Assembly: GCF_003002825.1 (NCBI RefSeq)
Contig: NZ_PVTE01000025.1
Coordinates: forward strand, 1-64,000
Length of the DNA: 64,000 nucleotides
Direction of reading: 5' to 3'
From: Spirosoma oryzae
GTDB lineage: Bacteria > Bacteroidota > Bacteroidia > Cytophagales > Spirosomataceae
A program made the position numbers and the translations under genes. Every line of letters begins with the position of its first letter. The first letter of the stretch is position 1. This document shows, piece by piece, positions 9,305 through 17,773 of this stretch. Under the pieces are notes generated by a model. The model was not told where the DNA came from, did no database searches, and saw only the letters and a program-made list of their open reading frames with translations.

Positions 9305-12300
9305 ATGAAGAAATTAGGGATGCTTTTGTGGGTATTGCTGCTCGTTTCGATAAGCAGCAGATCTGCACTCGCGCAGGTAAAATATCGTGTCGGTCTGGAC
9401 GCTGACAAACAGACGTACCGGGTTTATATGACATCTACGGACTCGTATACGGGGAATGCAGGGCGGATTAGTACGGCTCAGGTTACGCTACTGGCCCCAC
9501 ACAGGACAGGCAACGCGCAGTTCACGATTACGAACCTACAGGGTAAGGTCGTTGGGAACCAGTCGATGATCTGGAGCCAGAATGCCCGTGTCAACGCGCC
9601 GACCGAGAACCCCAGCGTCGATTATATATCATTCGGGTTCAGCGGTAGTGCCAGCCCCGTTTTGTTCGATATCCTCGCTAACCAGGAAATCGAGCTGTTC
9701 TCGTTCAAGAACACAGGGGGATGTTTAGGAACGGTAACCCTGTTTGAGAACCAGACCGATCCGTTCCGCACACCTAATTCGCAGAATACGAACCCAGGTA
9801 ATCAAATGACCATTCTGGGCCGTGGCCCTGGTAATGCCTACACCGGTAACTACGGGGCAGGGGCTACCTGTACCGTCGACGTTCCGGACTTGACGGCCAG
9901 CATAACAGGCCCGTCAACACTGACCGCCGGCACGTCTGGGAATTATACGATCCAGGTAACGAATGTAGGCACGGCAAGCACGAGCGGTATCAGTACGGTA
10001 ACGACCAATCTGCCCAATGGTCTGGCGTACGCCGGTGCGTCGGGAGCGGGCTGGGGTTGTAGCGTTGGTACACCGTCGGGCGGAACAACCCCCGTTAGCT
10101 GCACCACGACGGCTGTTCTGTCGGCGTCTGCCAGCAGTAGCGTGAATCTGTCACTGACGACTTCACTGACGACAGCGCAGACACTGACTATCGCAGGCGC
10201 GGTCAACGGTGGTAACGAAAGTAATACGAGTAACAATGCCTTCAGCCAGACGGTGTCTGTTCAGGCTACTCCGCCAGCGGGTACTGCTGACGTAACGGCA
10301 ACCATTGCCGGTCCTGCAACGCTTGCTCCGGCAGCACCCGGTACGCTGACGCTGACGGTTAGTAACATAGGGAACAGTCTATACAGCGGGACAACGACGA
10401 CTCAGACACTAGTGCCTGCGGGGCTTACCTACACGGGGGCTACGGGAACGGGCTGGACATGCGGAGGGGTGAGTCAGACGGGCGGTACTATGGTTACCTG
10501 TACGTCGGTGCAGCCAATCCCAGCCGGTAGTTCGTTGCCACCAATTTACATAGCTGTTTCGGGCGGTACCAGTCAGACCACTACAGTTCAGGTGCCTGTA
10601 AGCGGAACCGTGACGGGCGGTCCTAACGACAACGCGGCTAATAATACGTATGGACTCTCCATCAGTGTATCGGGTACGCCGACAGTGGGTATCATCACAC
10701 CTGCCAACAATGGTACGGCGACGACTACACTAACCGTGTCGGGCACGGCTACGCCGGGTAGCCAGGTAACCATCACGGGACCAGGTAACAATATATTGTG
10801 CACCACCGTAGCCAGTGCATCCGGTAGCTATAGCTGTGTGGTAACGGTGTCGTCGGGACCTAATACTATTACGGCAATTGCCTGCAATGGGGGCGTTTGT
10901 TCGTCACCGGTAACAAGCAGCTTTACCGCCATTACACCGGTCGGTCCGCCCAGTCTGACGGTGGCTCAGCCCCAGCCAGGTTCCACTGTCCAGCCGATCT
11001 CGGGTACGGCTACGCCGGGTAGCGCAGTCGTTATCACCGGTCCGGGTAACATGACTTTGTGTGCCACTACGGCCAGTACATCGGGTACCTTCACGTGTTC
11101 CATTACAGTAAACCCCGGCGTAACGTCGGTAACGGTAACGGCCTGTAATGCGGGTGGCTGTGCCACGCAGCCGGTGAACGTGACGGCAGTCGGTACGCCG
11201 ACAGTAGCTATCATCACACCCGCTAACAACGGTACGGCGACGACTACGCCAACCGTGTCGGGCACGGCCACGCCAGGGAGCCAGGTGACTATCACGGGAC
11301 CAGGTAACAACATATTATGCACCACCGCAGCCAACGCATCAGGTAACTACAGTTGCATGGTAACGCTTTCACCAGGCCCTGTCAGTATCACGGCGGTCGC
11401 CAGCAACGCGGGGGGGACGTCTACGCCAGCGGTGAGCAGCTTTACCGTCGTTGGCCCTGCCAGTCTGACGGTGGCCCAGCCTCAGCCGGGTCCGACCACG
11501 CAGCCCATCTCGGGCACGGCCACCCCGGGCAGCACGGTGACCATCACCGGTCCGGGTAACGCCACCCTGTGCACGACCACGGCCAGCGCATCGGGCACCT
11601 TCTCGTGCAATGTGACGGTAAGCCCAGGCGTAACACCGGTGACGGTGACGGCCTGCACCAGTGGCGGTTGCGCCACCCAGTCGGTGAGCGTGACGGCGGT
11701 CAGTCCACCGACGGTTGGCATCAGCAGTCCGGCTAACAACGGTACGGCCACGACCAGCCCGACGGTCTCGGGCACGGCCACGCCCAACAGCACCGTCACG
11801 CTGACGGGGCCTAACAACACCACCCTGTGTACAACCACAGCCAGCGCGTCGGGGGCTTACTCGTGTAACGTGACCTTGCCGGCTGGCCCTGCCAGCATCA
11901 CGGCGGTCGCCAGCAACGCGGGGGGGACGTCTACCCCGGCCGTGAGCAGCTTCACCGTCGTTGGGCCGGCCAGCCTGACGGTGGCCCAGCCCCAGCCGGG
12001 TCCGACCACGCAGCCCATCTCGGGCACGGCCACGCCGGGCAGCACGGTGACCATCACCGGTCCGGGTAACGCCACCCTGTGCACGACCACGGCCAGTACA
12101 TCGGGTACCTTCTCGTGCAACGTGACGGTAAGTCCGGGGGTAACGCCGGTCACGGTGACGGCCTGCACCAGCGGAGGCTGCGCCACCCAGCCGGTGAACG
12201 TGACGGCAATCGCTACGGTACCGACTAGCGGAACGGCTGACCTCTCAACGACAATCAGTCTGTCTACCAAAGCGCCCAACCAGTTCGACGCGCTAACGGC

Positions 12301-12880
12301 AACTATCGTGGTAACTAACAGCGGCCCCAACTCGGCAACCGGTGTTGTCGACAGGATTACCTTACCCACCGGGCAACCCCTTACGTCACTATCGACCTTG
12401 GCTGGTACGTTCAATCAGACAACGGGCTTGTGGAACATCGGCACGCTTGCCGCTGGTCAGAGCGTGACGCTGACGATCGGTCTGTCGGCGGCTACGGGTG
12501 GCGTGTCCACGATACAGTCGGAAATTGTCGCATCCGGTCAGTATGACCCGGACTCGACGCCCAACAATCAGCAGTATGGCGAAGACGATCTGGCGGTGGC
12601 CTGCTTTTCGGTTCCTGTCGATCTATGCCAGGGCGAAACGTTTACCTTCTCCATTAGCGGCTCGTTTACATCGATCCAGTGGTACAGAAACGGGCAGCCA
12701 ATCGCTCAGGCAACGACGACTAGTCTGGTAATCAATCAGGAAGGGACGTATACGGTCAGTACAAACGTGAACTGTCCAAGCGGTGGCTGCTGCCCACTGA
12801 TCGTTCGGCTGCGACCTGCCGGTAGCTGCTGCCAGCCCGCCCGTTGTGTACCAATCGTTATCACCAAGCGAACCCGTTGA
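9305..12880 (+). CDS. 1191-aa secreted DUF11 / Ig-like repeat protein with Cys-rich C-terminus
   Basis: A signal peptide (residues 1-23, LLWVLLLVSISSRSALAQ) is followed by the family module (about 24-190), two DUF11-type repeats (about 200-450) and Ig-like repeats (about 450-980) nearly identical to those of the gene at the left edge. A further DUF11 unit (TADLSTTISLSTKAPNQF) follows, then an Ig/PKD-like unit (FTFSISGSFTSIQWYRNGQPI) and a Cys-rich tail (NCPSGGCCPLIVRL, SCCQPARCVPIVI). There is no recognisable T9SS signal at the end, although it sits between genes that have them. The stop codon is 5 bp before the preferred start of the next gene, so the two are probably co-transcribed. Confidence 0.85.
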   Translation: MKKLGMLLWVLLLVSISSRSALAQVKYRVGLDADKQTYRVYMTSTDSYTGNAGRISTAQVTLLAPHRTGNAQFTITNLQGKVVGNQSMIWSQNARVNAPTENPSVDYISFGFSGSASPVLFDILANQEIELFSFKNTGGCLGTVTLFENQTDPFRTPNSQNTNPGNQMTILGRGPGNAYTGNYGAGATCTVDVPDLTASITGPSTLTAGTSGNYTIQVTNVGTASTSGISTVTTNLPNGLAYAGASGAGWGCSVGTPSGGTTPVSCTTTAVLSASASSSVNLSLTTSLTTAQTLTIAGAVNGGNESNTSNNAFSQTVSVQATPPAGTADVTATIAGPATLAPAAPGTLTLTVSNIGNSLYSGTTTTQTLVPAGLTYTGATGTGWTCGGVSQTGGTMVTCTSVQPIPAGSSLPPIYIAVSGGTSQTTTVQVPVSGTVTGGPNDNAANNTYGLSISVSGTPTVGIITPANNGTATTTLTVSGTATPGSQVTITGPGNNILCTTVASASGSYSCVVTVSSGPNTITAIACNGGVCSSPVTSSFTAITPVGPPSLTVAQPQPGSTVQPISGTATPGSAVVITGPGNMTLCATTASTSGTFTCSITVNPGVTSVTVTACNAGGCATQPVNVTAVGTPTVAIITPANNGTATTTPTVSGTATPGSQVTITGPGNNILCTTAANASGNYSCMVTLSPGPVSITAVASNAGGTSTPAVSSFTVVGPASLTVAQPQPGPTTQPISGTATPGSTVTITGPGNATLCTTTASASGTFSCNVTVSPGVTPVTVTACTSGGCATQSVSVTAVSPPTVGISSPANNGTATTSPTVSGTATPNSTVTLTGPNNTTLCTTTASASGAYSCNVTLPAGPASITAVASNAGGTSTPAVSSFTVVGPASLTVAQPQPGPTTQPISGTATPGSTVTITGPGNATLCTTTASTSGTFSCNVTVSPGVTPVTVTACTSGGCATQPVNVTAIATVPTSGTADLSTTISLSTKAPNQFDALTATIVVTNSGPNSATGVVDRITLPTGQPLTSLSTLAGTFNQTTGLWNIGTLAAGQSVTLTIGLSAATGGVSTIQSEIVASGQYDPDSTPNNQQYGEDDLAVACFSVPVDLCQGETFTFSISGSFTSIQWYRNGQPIAQATTTSLVINQEGTYTVSTNVNCPSGGCCPLIVRLRPAGSCCQPARCVPIVITKRTR
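11380..12200 (+). repeat. Copy of the 510-bp Ig-like DNA repeat
   Basis: The stretch ggtccgaccacgcagcccat occurs at 11489 and again at 11999, a 510-bp period identical to that of the array at the left edge. The surrounding sequence is also nearly identical to that array. Direct repeats of this length and orientation could support deletion or unequal exchange across about 11 kb. Confidence 0.8.
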
Positions 12881-12885
12881 GTGGT

Positions 12886-14496
12886 ATGGCCGGTTTGGGT
12901 GGACTACACGTCTGCAGGCACCTCGTCAGCGCGACTACCAGGTGGGGCCGGCTGGGCCTCACGCTGGTGTTCGTGCTGGCCGGGTTGCTGGCCAAGGCAC
13001 AGGTAAGTTTGCGACTGGCGCTGGACGCAGATGGGCAAACCTACAACGTGTATATGCGCTCGGCGGTCAGCTACTCCGGTCGGTCAGCGTTGATGAGTAC
13101 GGCGCAGGTAACGCTGGTCGTTCCTCACGGGTTAGGTGCGGAGCGGTTTGGTGTGGCCGATCTGACATCACCGATTCCGGGTATGATCTGGCGTCAGGGA
13201 GATCGGGTCGACGCCCCGGCCGAAAATCCGGAGCGGGATTACCTCTTTTTCAGTTTTATCAACAACAGTTCGCCAACCGTTTTATTCGACATAAAAGCAG
13301 GGCAGGACATCCTGTTGTTTCGATTCAAACGAACCGGTCCGTGTTCAACGCCAGCGCAGCTGATCAATAACAAGCTGGACGAGTTCAGGACGCCCAATTC
13401 GAAAGGAATAAACACCGGAAACAGTGTATCCATTCTGGGGGCTGGCGGAAATGTCTATTCAGGAAATGTCGGCGGGTTACCGACGGTCCAGATTCGTACG
13501 TCCGCCGATTCGGCTTGCGGCAATCAGCCGCTCGATCTGTATGCTGACTTGCCACCAGCGACACCTGCTGTTGTCTACAAGTACCAGTGGTTTGCCGACG
13601 ATCAGCCAATCAGCGTACAGCTAGACGTGCCGACGTTCTCGTACGTTTTCCCGAATCAAGTAAAAGGGTACCAGGCGCGAATCCGGGTGAAGGTAACGGC
13701 CACGGGAACCGCAGCGTGTGACAATCAGCTGATTACCAATACTCGGTTCGTGTACGTCAAGGCCAGTCCCAACGCTCAGCTACTGTATACGGGTGAGAAT
13801 TGCACACCGTTGCCTGTCACGCTAAGGGCTCAGTCAGTGTCGAAGGCGTCGTATCAGTGGGTACGGGACAATCAAGCCGTACCCACGGCTAATCTGCAAT
13901 CGTTTACGGCTACGGCAAACGGGGTTTATTCGGTAAACGTGACGGTCAATGGGTGTACGGCTCCCTCCAGTACAGTCCGTCTGATGGATGTCAGTAAAGC
14001 GGAACGTACTCTGGTCAGTATTGGGCGAGTGCCCCCGTTGGTTGCCGGGCAGCCGGTAAAGCTGAATCCGCAAATTACGAACGCAAGCTCCTTTACCTGG
14101 TCTCCGGCTGATGAGCTGAGTTCGGCTGAGGTGGCTGATCCGGTCGCGACCCCGCAGACAACGACGAGTTATACGCTGACCGTACGAAGTGATCTGGGGT
14201 GCATGGCGAGCGATACGGTTACGCTGACGGTTGTACCAGCGCTTTTTATTCCGGGTGTGTTCACACCCAACAACGACGGGGTGAATGATACATGGCTCAT
14301 ACAGAATATCCGCTATCATCAACCGTGTCGGCTACAGGTTGTCAATCGGTGGGGTAATACCGTCTACGAAGCGTCGCCTTACCAGGAACCCTGGAATGCT
14401 GCCCCCAATGGCGAACCCGTAGAATCGGGATTGTATCAGTATGTATTGACTACCCCCTACATATCCTACTCGGGTAGTATACAGATAATCCGTTAA
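12886..14496 (+). CDS. Secreted protein with gliding-motility-type (T9SS type B) C-terminal domain
   Basis: About 536 aa from the preferred ATG. An in-frame ATG 42 bp upstream overlaps the previous gene and would add 14 polar residues before the hydrophobic signal segment (LGLTLVFVLAGLLAKAQ). The family module follows (LDADGQTYNVYMRSAVSYSG, NSVSILGAGGNVYSGN), then Ig/PKD-like units (YQWFADDQPISV, YQWVRDNQAV, FTWSPADELSS). The C-terminal CHU_C-like domain reads FIPGVFTPNNDGVNDTW ... VVNRWGNTVYEASPY ... LYQYVLTT. This domain type is an established T9SS type B export signal. Confidence 0.88.
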   Translation: MAGLGGLHVCRHLVSATTRWGRLGLTLVFVLAGLLAKAQVSLRLALDADGQTYNVYMRSAVSYSGRSALMSTAQVTLVVPHGLGAERFGVADLTSPIPGMIWRQGDRVDAPAENPERDYLFFSFINNSSPTVLFDIKAGQDILLFRFKRTGPCSTPAQLINNKLDEFRTPNSKGINTGNSVSILGAGGNVYSGNVGGLPTVQIRTSADSACGNQPLDLYADLPPATPAVVYKYQWFADDQPISVQLDVPTFSYVFPNQVKGYQARIRVKVTATGTAACDNQLITNTRFVYVKASPNAQLLYTGENCTPLPVTLRAQSVSKASYQWVRDNQAVPTANLQSFTATANGVYSVNVTVNGCTAPSSTVRLMDVSKAERTLVSIGRVPPLVAGQPVKLNPQITNASSFTWSPADELSSAEVADPVATPQTTTSYTLTVRSDLGCMASDTVTLTVVPALFIPGVFTPNNDGVNDTWLIQNIRYHQPCRLQVVNRWGNTVYEASPYQEPWNAAPNGEPVESGLYQYVLTTPYISYSGSIQIIR

Positions 14497-14530
14497 CATA
14501 ATCCGTAACCACTTACCAATCAATCCCTGT

Positions 14531-14935
14531 ATGAACGAGGTCAATCAACTCATTGCATCCTACTTAAACGCGCGTGCTGCCGTATTGCGGATTGTCGAAG
14601 ATAAAAAACTGAAGGCTTCCGGCCTGTCGAAGGATTTGCAGCTGTCCTGTAACGTGCTGAGACGAAAGCTGAAAACATCAGACTGGCGGGCCGACGAGCT
14701 GACTCAGCTTGCCAAGATTACAGGTATCTCTGTCGAGCTGGAAATATACCTCAAGCTGCTCAACGAGCGATTGCAGACTTTACCGGAGAACGACTGGAAA
14801 CAACTTGTGCGGGAAACGCACATCGGTCAGCAGCGAATACAGTCGCTAATGAATGACTACTGTATATGGCAGCATGCGGAACTCTACCAGGTAAGCAATT
14901 TTCTGAACAAATACGTACCGACGACCACTACGTAG
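14531..14935 (+). CDS. Small HTH-like cytoplasmic protein
   Basis: 134 aa, no signal peptide or membrane segment. Residues 28-66 (LKASGLSKDLQLSCNVLRRK, then WRADELTQLAKITGIS) resemble a Cro/XRE-like helix-turn-helix in which a short DNA-reading helix is followed by a supporting helix. The rest is helical and charged. It lies 34 bp after the secreted-protein cluster and may regulate it, but that is an inference from position only. Confidence 0.6.
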   Translation: MNEVNQLIASYLNARAAVLRIVEDKKLKASGLSKDLQLSCNVLRRKLKTSDWRADELTQLAKITGISVELEIYLKLLNERLQTLPENDWKQLVRETHIGQQRIQSLMNDYCIWQHAELYQVSNFLNKYVPTTTT

Positions 14936-14997
14936 CGGAAAACCTGCTGCCTACAAATAATCGTTTCTAACCTCCTCAACCAACCGCTACCCATACC

Positions 14998-15261
14998 ATG
15001 AATAGTTTTCTAGTCATATGGTCACTTACTGACCCGGCGACCACCAATAGCATTACTCCGTACACAAAATCCTGGTGGCTCTGGACTGCCTCCCTATCGT
15101 TAATTGGGCTGGTCTTCTTGTTGACTGTTGTTCTTATCATGCTGATTCATAACAGCGATAAGCTTTTTTCCGCGCTTGTTCCTGAGAAGCGCAGCCAAAT
15201 ACGATCAAACGAAGAAGTACACGAGCTACTGAGCGAATCTGCAAAAAGTAGCCTGTACTAA
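14998..15261 (+). CDS. Single-pass membrane protein, 87 aa
   Basis: One strong membrane segment (about residues 27-50, WWLWTASLSLIGLVFLLTVV and continuing), with a short N-terminal part and a charged C-terminal tail (PEKRSQIRSNEEVHELL). Function not recognised. Confidence 0.6.
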   Translation: MNSFLVIWSLTDPATTNSITPYTKSWWLWTASLSLIGLVFLLTVVLIMLIHNSDKLFSALVPEKRSQIRSNEEVHELLSESAKSSLY

Positions 15262-15327
15262 CGTCGTAGGTATTGACTGTATTTACCCACTGATCGCTAC
15301 TAAAATAGACAATACAAACGCGAACAT

Positions 15328-15373
15328 TATATGGCCTGTAGTTACCACTTGATCGGTAGCTACAGGCCATATA
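15328..15373. terminator. Bidirectional terminator-like hairpin between convergent genes
   Basis: TATATGGCCTGTAG pairs with CTACAGGCCATATA, a perfect 14-bp stem with an 18-nt loop. It is placed between the 3' ends of two convergent genes. Confidence 0.75.
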
Positions 15374-15394
15374 GTTAGTAGCCCGGCTGACTTA

Positions 15395-16675
15395 TTACAC
15401 GCCCTTTCGTGCGCTGCGTGCGTCGTTCTGTTTCTGCCGTGCCCACTGTTGGTCGCTTTCACCAGGCCGTACAATCGGTACCTGTAAGCAGATGCTATGT
15501 GCCGGTAGTACCTGCCGCCAGTCGGCAATGAGCTGTTTATACGCCTGTCCGACCGGCCTGATCGTTCGGTTCAGGTCATAAAGACCCAGCGGATTAACGT
15601 TTCCGTTGGGTTCGCGCAGTGCCGTGTCCCAATCGACCTGATCGGTGAGTGAGTACCAGGTAAATCCCACGATTGGCACCCCGTCGTTGCGTACGCGTAG
15701 TACGTTAGCCCATTCCTTCCAGAGCCAGTTTACGGCTTCGTTCCCGTTCGGCCCCTGCCACAGATTTGTTTCGGTATGCATCACTGGCAGCCGGTATCGG
15801 TCATGGTACTGCGTTGTAATGACGTGGTAGCCAAATACTTCCCCGGATGCTACCGTAGTCCCATCGGCCGACACGCGGTGCTCGTTGGTTTTGTAGTAGT
15901 CGTTGCCCATAATGCAATACTGCTTCATGCTCTGCCCGAAAAAAAAGCTATATTCCTCGCGGGTCATGCCGTTGTCCATCAGGTACTCATACATCTCCGA
16001 ATCGACCCGACGGCCGTAGTTTAAGTCGAGCGACAGAAAGCGTCGGGCGTTCATCAACTCCGCTGGTTTTATCGCGGCCGGATTTTCCGCGTGGAAATAC
16101 TCCGACGATTCACTCTGAATAAAAATGGCATCCGGGCGTACGTCCAGAATGGCCTGCATAGCCAATACGTTCGCTTTTACAATGTGTTTCAACGCCGTCA
16201 CGAAAGCCCGGTCGGTCGCCAGTTGCTCGTTCCACCAGCCATACAGCGCGGAGAAGGTAGCGCAGATATACATTTCGTTGATGGGCGTGTACAGTTGTAC
16301 CCACGGATACCGTTGGGCGAACGCTTTGGCGTAGCCGGCAAACAGGTGGGGGAAGTCGGGGTTCTGGAAATTGCCCAACCAGTCGGGTAGCCCAAAATGA
16401 CACAGGTCAACGATGGGGATGATGTCCCGGCGTAGTAAGTCGCCAAAGGTCTGATCACAGAATTCCCAGTCGTAGCGGCCGTCACCCAGAAATGTAGAAA
16501 AGATTGGCGGGCCGTAACGAAGAAAGTCGATGCCTAACTCCTGAACCAGGTCAAAATCGGTTTTCCAGTGGGTATAGTGGCCACATTTTGCCAGTTCGTC
16601 CACACGAACAGTCCCGTTTCTGATGGTGGGGTTACTGTTCTCGATACCGGTAGCAAACAGAAATTGCGTAACCAT
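15395..16675 (-). CDS. Glycoside hydrolase family 1-like beta-glycosidase
   Basis: 426 aa, no signal peptide, so probably cytoplasmic. The (beta/alpha)8 clan GH-A signature residues are visible: YTPINEMY with the presumed acid/base Glu134 after Asn133, and MHTETNLW with the presumed nucleophile Glu302. FLRYGPPIF, VDLCHFGLPDWL and FTWYSLTDQVDW are conserved GH1-like blocks near strands 1, 3 and 8. The family hydrolyses beta-linked glucosides, galactosides or related sugars by a retaining mechanism; the exact substrate cannot be told. It stands alone and faces the surface-protein cluster. Confidence 0.85.
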   Translation of the reverse strand: MVTQFLFATGIENSNPTIRNGTVRVDELAKCGHYTHWKTDFDLVQELGIDFLRYGPPIFSTFLGDGRYDWEFCDQTFGDLLRRDIIPIVDLCHFGLPDWLGNFQNPDFPHLFAGYAKAFAQRYPWVQLYTPINEMYICATFSALYGWWNEQLATDRAFVTALKHIVKANVLAMQAILDVRPDAIFIQSESSEYFHAENPAAIKPAELMNARRFLSLDLNYGRRVDSEMYEYLMDNGMTREEYSFFFGQSMKQYCIMGNDYYKTNEHRVSADGTTVASGEVFGYHVITTQYHDRYRLPVMHTETNLWQGPNGNEAVNWLWKEWANVLRVRNDGVPIVGFTWYSLTDQVDWDTALREPNGNVNPLGLYDLNRTIRPVGQAYKQLIADWRQVLPAHSICLQVPIVRPGESDQQWARQKQNDARSARKGV

Positions 16676-16931
16676 AACAAAGGAGGGTTTACACGTGGTT
16701 TAGTAGTGTGTGAGACTTCCTTTGTCACAGTTTGTTTTTTAAGAATCGATTAAAGCCATTTATGACGTTACGTAAACTTACTGCCCTTATGAACGACTCA
16801 TCTTTCCGTGGTGGCCACTCATCACACGCACCGCCCCCTACTACCAGCCGAAGCGCTCCCGTTATAGACTATCCATACATAACCTACGTCAAGCTAGTAA
16901 CCTCATCTATACCTACTAAAACGACGGCAAT

Positions 16932-17264
16932 ATGGAACAGCCCGTTCAATCCATAGTCGATGTATTTAAACACGAGAGCTGGTACATCGACGATTGGCAA
17001 ATTCAGTTTCTACTGTCAGAAGGCCATCTGCACGAAATCCGTAAACTAGCACCGGTCAGCAACTGGTACGAGGATCAGACAATCGCTGCCGACTGTATGA
17101 ACAAGCTGGCGGTTTGCTTCAACAGCGTTTATAAGTTTCATAAAACCTTTGGTTGTCTACCGATTATTGGCGACCGGCTATTCGATGAAGACACCGGGAT
17201 GAAGATACATGATCGCTCTATCGACGGTACGCAGATGACCGTGACGTTTATTTTAGGTAGCTAA
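16932..17264 (+). CDS. Hypothetical protein, 110 aa
   Basis: No signal peptide or membrane span. N-terminal SIVDVFKHESWYIDDWQIQF and C-terminal TQMTVTFILGS suggest a mixed alpha/beta fold. It is followed by a T-tailed terminator. The 256 bases upstream, shared with the divergent glycosidase, show no convincing promoter to me. Function unknown. Confidence 0.6.
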   Translation: MEQPVQSIVDVFKHESWYIDDWQIQFLLSEGHLHEIRKLAPVSNWYEDQTIAADCMNKLAVCFNSVYKFHKTFGCLPIIGDRLFDEDTGMKIHDRSIDGTQMTVTFILGS

Positions 17265-17285
17265 TCAATTTGAAATGAGTAGGAT

Positions 17286-17318
17286 AAAAGCGGTCTATAC
17301 TACAGACTGCTTTTGTTT
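17286..17318 (+). terminator. Intrinsic terminator
   Basis: AAAAGCGGTCT pairs with AGACTGCTTTT (one G-T wobble) around a 7-nt loop and runs into a T-rich tail (TTTTGTTTTG). It lies 22 bp after the stop codon of the 110-aa gene. Confidence 0.8.
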
Positions 17319-17329
17319 TGAACACTAAA

Positions 17330-17373
17330 ACTAATATATTAGTTGTGAAACTAACTCATTAGTCATACCTTTC
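17330..17373 (+). promoter_or_regulatory. BlaI-type promoter with two dyad operators
   Basis: A perfect palindrome ACTAATATATTAGT (17330-17343) and a second site ACTAACTCATTAGT (17350-17363, outer arms perfect) lie 20 bp apart centre to centre. They bracket a promoter of the Bacteroidota type: TTG at 17343-17345, a 20-bp spacer, then TACCTTTC at 17366-17373. The second site fills the spacer, so repressor binding would block polymerase. Autoregulation by the BlaI-like protein encoded directly downstream is inferred from family behaviour. Confidence 0.75.
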
Positions 17374-17407
17374 GACACAAAGACATTTACCAGCCATACC
17401 CAAGCCA

Positions 17408-17773
17408 ATGCGCGAACTAACTAAAGCGGAAGAAGAGATCATGCGGGTGTTGTGGCACCTCAAAAAAGGATTTGTTAAAGACGTGTTGGCGGAGTTACCC
17501 GAGCCAAAGCCTGCCTATAACACGGTGTCGACAATCGTTCGAATTCTGGAGAAAAAGGAACTGGTTGGCTACACGGCTTACGGCAAAACGCATGAATACT
17601 TTCCGCTCATTTCGGAGGAGGAATATCGCCGTTTTCAGACGGAGCAGCTCATGGAGAACTATTTCGACAACTCGTTGAAAAAGTTGGTCTCGTTCTTCGT
17701 ACAACAGAAAAATGTCAGCCTGTCGGAAGCTGACGACATCATCAAACTACTGAACCAGGAAAAAAAGCCATGA
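17408..17773 (+). CDS. BlaI/MecI/CopY-family winged-helix repressor
   Basis: 121 aa. The N-terminal winged helix (LTKAEEEIMRVLWHLKKGFV, then YNTVSTIVRILEKKELVGY) is typical of BlaI/MecI. The C-terminal part (LMENYFDNSLKKLVSFFVQ) matches the dimerisation helices. Family members are inactivated by a membrane M56 protease. The stop overlaps the next start by four bases (ATGA), so it is translationally coupled to the sensor protease. The ligand need not be a beta-lactam in this phylum. Confidence 0.9.
   Translation: MRELTKAEEEIMRVLWHLKKGFVKDVLAELPEPKPAYNTVSTIVRILEKKELVGYTAYGKTHEYFPLISEEEYRRFQTEQLMENYFDNSLKKLVSFFVQQKNVSLSEADDIIKLLNQEKKP

Noticed and set aside
1..12200. Tandem repeats as a CRISPR array
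   Set aside because: The 510-bp units are coding and lack short direct repeats with unique spacers; no cas genes are present.
17262..17270. TAATCAATT after the 110-aa host gene
   Set aside because: A single chromosomal copy not placed before a nearby start codon; likely chance.
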